Source: Clostridia bacterium (lineage in GTDB: Bacteria; Bacillota; Clostridia; Oscillospirales; CAG-272). From it: a stretch of 22,538 nt of DNA. Positions 7,743 to 13,611 of the stretch are shown piece by piece (the first letter of the stretch is position 1; the number at the start of each line of letters is the position of its first letter). The notes beneath the pieces were generated by a model. It made no database searches, was not told the DNA's origin, and was given only the letters and a program-made list of their open reading frames with translations. The stretch lies in contig JAFTMF010000139.1 in the NCBI GenBank assembly GCA_017452565.1, positions 1 through 22,538 of the forward strand, read 5' to 3'. The position numbers were made by a program, and so were the translations under genes.

Positions 7743-7771
7743 ATTATATAATATTTTGCTTTTTTTGTCAA
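7743..7771 (-). promoter_or_regulatory. guaB promoter
   Basis: On the minus strand TTGACA (7766-7771) and TATAAT (7743-7748) are separated by exactly 17 bases, a perfect housekeeping-sigma match. Transcription should start near 7736, giving a leader of about 70 bases. No purine riboswitch fold is evident in that leader. Confidence 0.92.
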
Positions 7772-7822
7772 TAGAAAAATATGGGATGGAATGAAAAAAT
7801 ATTGCACCGCATTCCTGTTATT

Positions 7823-8476
7823 TTATAGCGTTATGCCGAAACACTCCGCCAGTTCGGCCGCATCGGAGACGATCTTGTCCGCACCGATGCTTCGAAGGAA
7901 CTCCGCATCCCGAAAGCCCCAGTCAACGCTGATAACGTCCATCTTAGCATTACGGGCGGTTTGGAGATCCACCTCGGAATCGCCGATATACACCGCATCC
8001 TCAACCGCTACGTTCAACAATCTGCACACTTCAAACACGGAATCAGGGGCAGGCTTTCTTTGCAGCCCTTCCCTCTCTCCTACTGCGGCATCAAATAGTC
8101 CGTCGAACCAGATCTTGCAAAGATCCTGCACCGCAAAATCGGCTTTGTTGGAAACCACTGCGGTGAGATAGCCTGCCCCTCGCAGAGCGGCGATTACGTC
8201 GGTTACCCCTGCATAGGGACGGGTATTGTCATTGCAATGGGCAGCATAATGGGGGAAGAAGGTCTCCTGCACCTTCATACGGTCGGCGTCACTGCATCCT
8301 TCGGGTACGCCCCGCTCGATCAGCTTGCCTATTCCGTTGCCTACAAATCGGCGCACCTCGTCCAGCGTACGGGTAGGCATCCCGTTTTGCTCCAGCGCAT
8401 AGTTGAGACTGTTTTTCAAATCCTCCAGCGTATCGAGGATGGTTCCGTCCATATCAAAGACCGTCAGCTTGTACAT
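7823..8476 (-). CDS. HAD-family phosphatase, Gph/PGP-like
   Basis: A 217-residue cytoplasmic hydrolase of the haloacid dehalogenase superfamily. Motif I is FDMDGTILDT (nucleophile Asp8, acid/base Asp10). Motif II is VVSNK (Ser109), motif III is Lys141 in RKPAP, and motif IV is YIGDSEVD (Asp166, Asp170). The helical cap at about 15-85 is of the C1 type found in phosphoglycolate phosphatases and pyrophosphatase PpaX. The exact substrate (2-phosphoglycolate, pyrophosphate or another small phosphate ester) cannot be told from sequence. The gene has its own promoter and lies between guaB and spoIIIAH without tight coupling to either. The start is supported by CGGAG 9 bases upstream. Confidence 0.9.
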   Translation of the reverse strand: MYKLTVFDMDGTILDTLEDLKNSLNYALEQNGMPTRTLDEVRRFVGNGIGKLIERGVPEGCSDADRMKVQETFFPHYAAHCNDNTRPYAGVTDVIAALRGAGYLTAVVSNKADFAVQDLCKIWFDGLFDAAVGEREGLQRKPAPDSVFEVCRLLNVAVEDAVYIGDSEVDLQTARNAKMDVISVDWGFRDAEFLRSIGADKIVSDAAELAECFGITL

Positions 8477-8515
8477 CGTTTGATCTCCGTTTCATTTTGC
8501 TACTTGGTTACACTT

Positions 8516-8544
8516 ATTGTACACCGATTTCTCTTCTCTGTCAA
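8516..8544 (-). promoter_or_regulatory. Promoter of the HAD phosphatase gene
   Basis: TTGACA (8539-8544) and TACAAT (8516-8521) on the minus strand, with a 17-base spacer. The predicted leader to the ATG at 8476 is about 33 bases. It lies immediately after the hairpin that follows spoIIIAH. Confidence 0.85.
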
Positions 8545-8569
8545 TATCACTTTTTCACAAATTCAAGTA

Positions 8570-8597
8570 CCCCAACGCCGACTTTTTGACGTTGGGG
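8570..8597 (-). terminator. Hairpin downstream of spoIIIAH, weak terminator
   Basis: CCCCAACG and CGTTGGGG form a perfect 8-bp GC-rich stem with a 12-base loop, about 15 bases after the spoIIIAH stop. The following minus-strand sequence (TACTTGAATTTG) is poor in T, so termination may be incomplete or need Rho. It probably marks the 3' end of the spoIIIA transcript. Confidence 0.55.
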
Positions 8598-8612
8598 GAT
8601 GTATGGTATCAG

Positions 8613-9242
8613 TCAGGCCTTTTCGATGACCTTGATATCTGCAGGAGAAATCCCTGCCTGCTCATAGACGATCTCGGTGATCTGTGCCAAATCCGAGGGG
8701 AGCAGTCCTTCACTCTTGACAATCACGGTAGCGGCGCTGTTACTGATAACCGCTATGCATTCCTGGAAGCCCTTTGCCTTCAACAGCGTTTCGATGTTCG
8801 CTTCGTTTTCGATGTCCTGAGCCATCTGCTCGATGGCAGCGTATGCCTCGGCTCTTGCTTCCTCAGATGCGTCCGTGCTGGCGGTGATCTGATTCAGCAC
8901 TTCCATTGCCTCATCCCGGGCACGGGAGCGGTCGATGGCCGCCATTGCGAAGTAAGATTCGCCCTCACTTGCGTCGGCATTGGTATTGTTTCCGTTATTG
9001 TTGCCGCTTTCATTCCCGTTCTCCACGTCACCCGACGTATAATACGAAGGATCGTAGTCATCATCCCCTGCATCTGAGAACAAAGTCCAGTTAAGCCATA
9101 CGGCGCCGCCGATGAGCAGAACCGAGCCCAGCACAACGAGATTGCGCTTCAGATTCTTTTTCAGAGAAGCCCCCAGTTTTCCAAAGCCTTCTTTGACGGG
9201 GATCAGCTTATTCTCCGTTTTTTCTGCTTTGATCAATTTCAT
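8613..9242 (-). CDS. spoIIIAH: Stage III sporulation protein AH
   Basis: A 209-residue protein made in the mother cell. In the known system it binds SpoIIQ across the intermembrane space and forms a ring of the SpoIIIA-SpoIIQ channel. A basic N-terminus and one helix (about 34-54) anchor it. An Asn/Gly/Asp-rich linker (60-95) follows, then a ring-building-motif domain of the YscJ/FliF type (about 100-205) ending in ISPADIKVIE. The linker is of low complexity, as in other clostridial copies. GGGAGG precedes the ATG. It is the last gene of the operon, 63 bases after spoIIIAG. Unlike B. subtilis, no biotin carboxyl carrier gene follows; a hairpin and an HAD gene do. Confidence 0.93.
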   Translation of the reverse strand: MKLIKAEKTENKLIPVKEGFGKLGASLKKNLKRNLVVLGSVLLIGGAVWLNWTLFSDAGDDDYDPSYYTSGDVENGNESGNNNGNNTNADASEGESYFAMAAIDRSRARDEAMEVLNQITASTDASEEARAEAYAAIEQMAQDIENEANIETLLKAKGFQECIAVISNSAATVIVKSEGLLPSDLAQITEIVYEQAGISPADIKVIEKA

Positions 9243-9305
9243 ATTGATTTCCTCCCGATTGATCTTTGTATTGTACTGTATTGTACGCCCGTAGGCTTGA
9301 AAATA

Positions 9306-9776
9306 TTACCCTTCGCTGACAAAAATTCGATGGCTGGGAAGTTCCAATAGTGCAGACAGCATAGCGATGATTTCCTTTTGCCGATCGGGAGAGTTTCCGC
9401 CTTTGCAAACAACCGCAACGCCCTTTACCTTGGGGGCTTCACGGGAAACGGTAACCGTTCCCTGCCCTCCGTCCGGCTCTCTGACGGTGAGATATTCTCC
9501 CTCTGCTCCTGCCAGTTCCTCGGCGTAACCTCGCTCCAACGTCAGCATTACGTGAACGTCCGACACGCCGTCCAGCCGTGCGATCATTTCCTCCAGACGT
9601 TTGGCAAGATCTTTTTCGTAGGCTTCGAAGGAAAAACTATCGTCTGCTATGGTTGAACTGTCCGTTTGCTTTTCGGTATGACCGCCTAAAAAGAGCAGCA
9701 TAATCCCCGCCGCCAGACCGACCAGCAATAATCCCAACCCTTTGATCGCGCGAAGGCGTGAAAACAGTGCTTTCAT
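9306..9776 (-). CDS. spoIIIAG: Stage III sporulation protein AG
   Basis: A 156-residue membrane-anchored protein. Its homologue forms the large outer ring of the SpoIIIA channel between mother cell and forespore. One helix lies at about 12-31, followed by a ring-building-motif domain at about 50-155 with YEKDLAKRLEEMIARLDGV and the C-terminal VKGVAVVCKGG and SHRIFV segments typical of the family. It is shorter than the roughly 230-residue B. subtilis protein, mainly in the linker and in the inserted beta-region that builds the ring's central channel. The ribosome binding site (GAGAGGA) overlaps the 3' end of spoIIIAF, whose stop is 12 bases upstream. Confidence 0.93.
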   Translation of the reverse strand: MKALFSRLRAIKGLGLLLVGLAAGIMLLFLGGHTEKQTDSSTIADDSFSFEAYEKDLAKRLEEMIARLDGVSDVHVMLTLERGYAEELAGAEGEYLTVREPDGGQGTVTVSREAPKVKGVAVVCKGGNSPDRQKEIIAMLSALLELPSHRIFVSEG

Positions 9777-9788
9777 TTGATCATCCTC

Positions 9789-10271
9789 TCATTCTGTTGG
9801 CAGATCACCGATTACCGACACCTCACAGCCAAGAGCATCGGTAAGATAACGGTCGATGGCATCCACATCGCAGCTTGCATCACTTACCGTCACGTCGACA
9901 CGGTAGATTGCGATTGCCGACAGATCAGATAAATCCAACGTGAGCTTCACCGAGATGGCATCTCGCGGGAGTTCAAACTGCTTTGCGATTAGGTCGCCTA
10001 TCTGCCTGCTCATAGTACGTCCGATCTCGCCTATGTACGCTTGCGGTTCGTTTTCTTCCCCTTCTGTAGCGGCAGGAGGGAGCGAATCGGACAGCACGTT
10101 CCCAAGATCCTCTGCAAGAGTGGTCAGCGGTGCGACCAACAATAGAAGAAGCGCAAGTCCGGCAACGTAGCGAAGATAGCTTTTGTGACGCGGATCGGAT
10201 ATGCGGATGAGCAAAGACGAAGCAAGTGACGCCAGCATTGCAGTAAGCAGATAGCTTTTGAGCGCTTCCAT
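9789..10271 (-). CDS. spoIIIAF: Stage III sporulation protein AF
   Basis: A 160-residue membrane protein of the SpoIIIA complex. Two N-terminal helices (about 5-22 and 35-52) are followed by a soluble domain that in the known homologue has a ring-building-like fold. LRYVAGLALLLLLVAPL (33-49) is characteristic of the family. The length is slightly below the B. subtilis protein (about 206 residues). The ATG is preceded by GGGAGGATAG and lies 4 bases from the spoIIIAE stop, so the two are coupled. The precise role in the channel is not established for the family. Confidence 0.9.
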   Translation of the reverse strand: MEALKSYLLTAMLASLASSLLIRISDPRHKSYLRYVAGLALLLLLVAPLTTLAEDLGNVLSDSLPPAATEGEENEPQAYIGEIGRTMSRQIGDLIAKQFELPRDAISVKLTLDLSDLSAIAIYRVDVTVSDASCDVDAIDRYLTDALGCEVSVIGDLPTE

Positions 10272-10275
10272 TTCC

Positions 10276-11436
10276 CTATCCTCCCAACGCAGTGGACGTG
10301 TGGATCAGAACGCCCAGCAAAAGCAGATAAAACACACCAAACATCAAAAGCACGCCAATGAGAAAGCCTACCAGCTTATCCGCTTCCTCGAAGAGCGGTT
10401 TCAGTTTACCTGCATCCAACAGTTCGGCGGCAGTCCCTGCCAAGGATAGGCTGTAACGGGCGGTGAAGAGAGCCGTCAGCGGTGTCATCAGGCTGACCAG
10501 TAGTCCCAGCAGACCTACCAGTCCTGCCGTGCTCTTCACCAAGGACAGTGACGTGGCAATGGTTCGAAGCGTGTCGCTGAACAGTCCGCCGATCATCGGG
10601 ATCATATTGGAGGCTGCGAACTTGATTCCACGCATCGACAGACTGTCTGCCGCTGCTGCCAGCTGAGTTTGAAATGATAGGATCAGCGTGATCACCGTCA
10701 TAAAGATCACCAGCAAGGTTGTGCAGATTTTTCTGAGAAATGCAAGGATGGGTCGCAGATTCAGCTCCGGGCTGGCAGACGATACCAGCGTACCTCCGAA
10801 GGAGATTTGCAGGAGGGGAAAGAAAACCGAATAACAGAGTTTTTCCGTTACGGTGAGGAGCAAGCCCATCCAAGTGGAGCCTGCCAGTGCCACTCCTGTG
10901 TTGCCTGTAAGCAGAAATATTCCACAGAGGGCGGCTACGAGGGTGTTCATATATTGATTGATCTGCTCGATAACCATTTTCGTCAGATCAAAAAGGGTAT
11001 AGACCGAACTGTAGATCTGCAATGCCGCAATCAAAAGCAGTGCATATTCGAATACCGCCGACTTGTCCGTGAAGAAAAGTTCGCCCAAGCGGTGCAATAC
11101 GCCGGCGATGAGAATCACGCCCAGCAATGTGGCAAAGAGAGAAAGTCCTCCCTTCAGGCCTTTTTGTACCATTGCGGTACATAGCGACCACAGATACTTG
11201 CTATCCACCGCTCGTAGCACGTCCTCTGCTGATTCGCTGTCTCCCATGCCCTCGGGGAGCAAATCCTTGGCATCCTCGGGAAGGCTCTCCAACAGATCAC
11301 CGTACGGATAGGTCGGCTCTTCGGCTGTATCGCTGTAGATATTGTCCGCAACGGCCGGGCAACCGGACAGAATAGTCAGCAGTATGATCAGGATCAGAAA
11401 GAACAGACTTGTACTTTTGTAAGATCTGTAAATCAT
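10276..11436 (-). CDS. spoIIIAE: Stage III sporulation protein AE
   Basis: A 386-residue polytopic membrane protein, close to the usual length of about 400. It is the largest integral component of the SpoIIIA export apparatus. A signal-like N-terminus (1-30) precedes an acidic segment and about seven hydrophobic helices between 85 and 385. The stretches LLIAALQIYSS, SMRGIKFAASNMIPMIGGL and GLVGLLGLLVSL match the family. The start is set at 11436, where ATGA overlaps the spoIIIAD stop; an upstream in-frame ATG would force a long overlap and add a hydrophilic leader. The N-terminus contains LSGC (Cys26), a lipobox-like sequence, next to an alternative AVA signal-peptidase I site, which is unusual. 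Confidence 0.93.
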   Translation of the reverse strand: MIYRSYKSTSLFFLILIILLTILSGCPAVADNIYSDTAEEPTYPYGDLLESLPEDAKDLLPEGMGDSESAEDVLRAVDSKYLWSLCTAMVQKGLKGGLSLFATLLGVILIAGVLHRLGELFFTDKSAVFEYALLLIAALQIYSSVYTLFDLTKMVIEQINQYMNTLVAALCGIFLLTGNTGVALAGSTWMGLLLTVTEKLCYSVFFPLLQISFGGTLVSSASPELNLRPILAFLRKICTTLLVIFMTVITLILSFQTQLAAAADSLSMRGIKFAASNMIPMIGGLFSDTLRTIATSLSLVKSTAGLVGLLGLLVSLMTPLTALFTARYSLSLAGTAAELLDAGKLKPLFEEADKLVGFLIGVLLMFGVFYLLLLGVLIHTSTALGG

Positions 11437-11819
11437 GAGAACTTCATCAGCTCCTGTGCCAACGTCAGGAGTTCCTTGAGCAGCGGGAGCGATAGGAGCA
11501 CGATCTCGCACTTGCCCAGCAGCTCCAGCTTGTTGGCGATGGAGCCCTCTCCCGAATCACGGCAAAGATCGGCGGCAGTGGTGGAAAGAAGCGATATTCC
11601 CATTGATTTCATTAAATAAGGGAGATAGACTTCAAACTTCCCTATTTCCAGCTCTTTGAGATAGGTGAGCAGCGGTATCATAGCGGCGATGGCGGAAAGG
11701 GTCAGAAAGAGCGTGAGACACAAATTGAGGGGCGGAGCCAATTCGGGACGGAACTGACGAATCAGGAGCAAGAAAAGCATCACGGCAAGCACCAGCCCGC
11801 AGACGGCGATAAAACTCAT
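11433..11819 (-). CDS. spoIIIAD: Stage III sporulation protein AD
   Basis: A 128-residue, mostly hydrophobic protein with about four helices, close to the 133 residues of B. subtilis. It belongs to the membrane platform of the SpoIIIA channel. The conserved central part around KSMGISLLSTTAADLCRDSG and the KLELLGKCEIVLLSLPL segment identify the family. The start is set at 11819, where ATG overlaps the spoIIIAC stop by ATGA; the frame is open upstream to 11954, but that extension lies inside spoIIIAC and is hydrophilic. It is coupled at both ends through four-base overlaps. Confidence 0.93.
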   Translation of the reverse strand: MSFIAVCGLVLAVMLFLLLIRQFRPELAPPLNLCLTLFLTLSAIAAMIPLLTYLKELEIGKFEVYLPYLMKSMGISLLSTTAADLCRDSGEGSIANKLELLGKCEIVLLSLPLLKELLTLAQELMKFS

Positions 11820-12010
11820 AGACCGAAGAGCGTGCGGATTGTCTGCAGAAGATCGGCAATCTCGCTGACCAGCATCAGCATAATAATCACTACTCCCGCT
11901 ACGCTCACCAGCATCGACTGTTCCTCCCGTCCGGTTTTGCTCAGGATCTGGCAAGCCACGCTTACCAGCAGTCCGATACCGACCACTTTAAAGATCAGTC
12001 CCGCATCCAT
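11816..12010 (-). CDS. spoIIIAC: Stage III sporulation protein AC
   Basis: A 64-residue protein with two hydrophobic helices (about 6-22 and 32-52), the usual size for this family (about 68). It is a small membrane subunit of the SpoIIIA complex, related in sequence style to SpoIIIAD. VVGIGLLVSVACQILSKTGR and the MLVSVAGVVIIML helix are characteristic. GGGGAG lies 6 bases before the ATG. The gene starts 77 bases after spoIIIAB and overlaps spoIIIAD by ATGA. Confidence 0.93.
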   Translation of the reverse strand: MDAGLIFKVVGIGLLVSVACQILSKTGREEQSMLVSVAGVVIIMLMLVSEIADLLQTIRTLFGL

Positions 12011-12087
12011 CTACGCTCCCCTATCCTTTCTGCATTGATACCTGCAAGCGGATTCCGATCTCTCCGCTTCGTCGCTTTCCGTCTCCC

Positions 12088-12567
12088 TTATATCAATATC
12101 AATACCACCATTGCACCGCCCAAAAGTCCTAAGGATGAATAAATCTGGCGTTTGGCGTGGATGCTCTCCCGCTTTTTCACAATCGCATCCTCCAGCGTCT
12201 TTGCGATATAATCGCAATCAGCAATCTGCTCGTCGTAGGAGAGGGAACCAAGTCTGCGTGCAAAGGATTGCAGGGCGTGATAGGCGTCCTCTTCCACCGA
12301 CAGCGCTCCCTCGATTTCACAGACTGCATTTTCAAATCCCCGCTCTGCGATGAGGCGATCCAGTCCCGCACGCTGAAAGGCTTCGTTTTCAAAAGAGGTG
12401 CAGATCTCGCCTACGGGGGCTCTGTAATAGCTCACCTGACTGCGGATATGCCGCACGAATCGCAGCATTCCTTCGCACAAGGAGAGGGAGCGGGTAACGC
12501 TTCCGGCAGCAGACATTCCTGCGGCCGTACAGCATACGAAAATCAGGAATAGTCCCACGTATTTCAC
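12088..12567 (-). CDS. spoIIIAB: Stage III sporulation protein AB
   Basis: A 159-residue membrane protein; family members resemble GspF-type platform proteins of type II secretion. A hydrophobic N-terminus (3-22), a helical cytoplasmic region rich in charged residues (24-140, with LCEGMLRFVRHIRSQVSYYR), and a C-terminal hydrophobic helix (about 145-159) match the family. Translation begins at GTG (12565-12567), supported by GGAGGGAT upstream; no nearer ATG fits. The gene lies 36 bases after spoIIIAA and should work with that ATPase. Confidence 0.92.
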   Translation of the reverse strand: MKYVGLFLIFVCCTAAGMSAAGSVTRSLSLCEGMLRFVRHIRSQVSYYRAPVGEICTSFENEAFQRAGLDRLIAERGFENAVCEIEGALSVEEDAYHALQSFARRLGSLSYDEQIADCDYIAKTLEDAIVKKRESIHAKRQIYSSLGLLGGAMVVLILI

Positions 12568-12603
12568 AGAAATCCCTCCCTCTATGGATTGCAGGATTGG
12601 CGC

Positions 12604-13485
12604 TCACGCTTCAGGATCCCAACGATCGTAACGAAACCGCAAGGTTCCGCTCTCTCGGGTAATACCGACGTAGTGATCGAACACACCTGCCCGATGGAGC
12701 ATGCGGATGTTCTGCCGTCTCAGCAGTTGATCCAGCCCGAAGGCGTGGGCAGATGCTAACAAGGGCACGCCTGCGTTTTCCACCGCCAGCAAAGACAACG
12801 CTTCTTCCAGCGAACCGATCTCGTCGCAGATGATATACTGCGGATTCATCGTGCGGGTGGCAAGCTCGATGGCTTTTCCCTTGGGATAGCCGCTGTAGAC
12901 GTCGATATGATCGGCAGATAACAGTTCTTCGCAGGCAAGCTCGCATCGGCTGTCAATGAGCGCTACCCGCAGCCCCGCTTCTTCGGAGAGCGAACGGGAA
13001 AGATCTCTCAACAAGGTGGTTTTTCCCACGCCGGGCGGTGAATAAAAGAGAAAACTTTCCCGAAAGCCGCCTTTACGGATTTTTTGAAACACTTCTCTGC
13101 CTATGCCCCAACGCCTTGCGGGTATCCGAATACAAAGCGAGGTGATGTCCGCTATATTGCTTATAATGCCGTCCTCACAGATGGCTCTGCCTGCTACGCC
13201 CACCCGCACACCACCGGGCAGTGCAATATAGCCCTCGCGAATCGTGTCCATATGAGCATGGAGCGAACGGTCACAAAGAGAGGCTACCGACTCCGCCACC
13301 GTTGCGGCATCGGTATACAAAGAGGTGAGTCGATTGAAAGAGCCTTCCACGGTGGTAAGCACCACCCGCCGTCCGGTTCGGATATGCACTTCGCAAATCT
13401 CTCCAAAGGTTTGCTCGCCTCGAATTACGGCTTGCAGAATGGGAGGCGGCAGGCGTTTTAACACCTTCAGCAGTTCTTCGGTCAT
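12604..13485 (-). CDS. spoIIIAA: Stage III sporulation protein AA, secretion-type ATPase
   Basis: A 293-residue cytoplasmic ATPase, normal for the family. It is thought to energise the SpoIIIA-SpoIIQ channel that keeps the forespore viable and sigma-G active after engulfment. Walker A is SPPGVGKTT (149-157) and Walker B is IICDEIG (218-224, Asp221-Glu222). The N-terminal domain carries the family patterns EVHIRTGR (32-39) and PGGVRVGVAG (90-99). It is the first gene of the operon and is preceded by GAGGGAG. The operon is separated from the upstream CotH gene by a strong terminator, so a promoter must lie in the roughly 70 bases before it, sigma-E type by analogy with B. subtilis. Confidence 0.95.
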   Translation of the reverse strand: MTEELLKVLKRLPPPILQAVIRGEQTFGEICEVHIRTGRRVVLTTVEGSFNRLTSLYTDAATVAESVASLCDRSLHAHMDTIREGYIALPGGVRVGVAGRAICEDGIISNIADITSLCIRIPARRWGIGREVFQKIRKGGFRESFLFYSPPGVGKTTLLRDLSRSLSEEAGLRVALIDSRCELACEELLSADHIDVYSGYPKGKAIELATRTMNPQYIICDEIGSLEEALSLLAVENAGVPLLASAHAFGLDQLLRRQNIRMLHRAGVFDHYVGITRESGTLRFRYDRWDPEA

Positions 13486-13507
13486 CTCTCTCCCTCTTTT
13501 CTATGGC

Positions 13508-13515
13508 ATTATATG
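13508..13515 (-). promoter_or_regulatory. Candidate sigma-E-like -10 element for spoIIIA
   Basis: CATATAAT on the minus strand resembles the -10 of mother-cell sigma-E promoters (CATACA.T). It lies in the only stretch between the upstream terminator and spoIIIAA, 23 bases before the ATG. No convincing -35 is visible, so this rests on position and a partial match. Confidence 0.3.
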
Positions 13516-13551
13516 TGAAAACGAGCACGAGTAGAACGGTTTAGATGAGCG

Positions 13552-13593
13552 AAAAACAAAACCGTCCTCCTCGGACGAATCCGAGAAGGACGG
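13552..13593 (-). terminator. Strong intrinsic terminator with UUCG loop after the CotH-like gene
   Basis: On the minus strand CCGTCCTTCTCGGA and TCCGAGGAGGACGG form a 14-bp stem with a single T-G wobble, closed by the extra-stable tetraloop TTCG. TTTTGTTTTT follows. It begins about 18 bases after the CotH-like stop and should efficiently separate the glycan operon from spoIIIA. Confidence 0.95.
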
Positions 13594-13611
13594 CTATGAG
13601 TCATTCAAAAA

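Noticed and set aside
7780..7822. Possible terminator after the HAD gene (GGAATG...CATTCC)
   Set aside because: Only a 6-bp stem with a 16-base AT-rich loop and no T-run in the right place; too weak to call.
11437..11511. Extended N-terminus of SpoIIIAE from an upstream ATG
   Set aside because: It would overlap spoIIIAD by about 80 bases and add a hydrophilic leader before the signal sequence; the ATGA overlap start is the normal operon arrangement.
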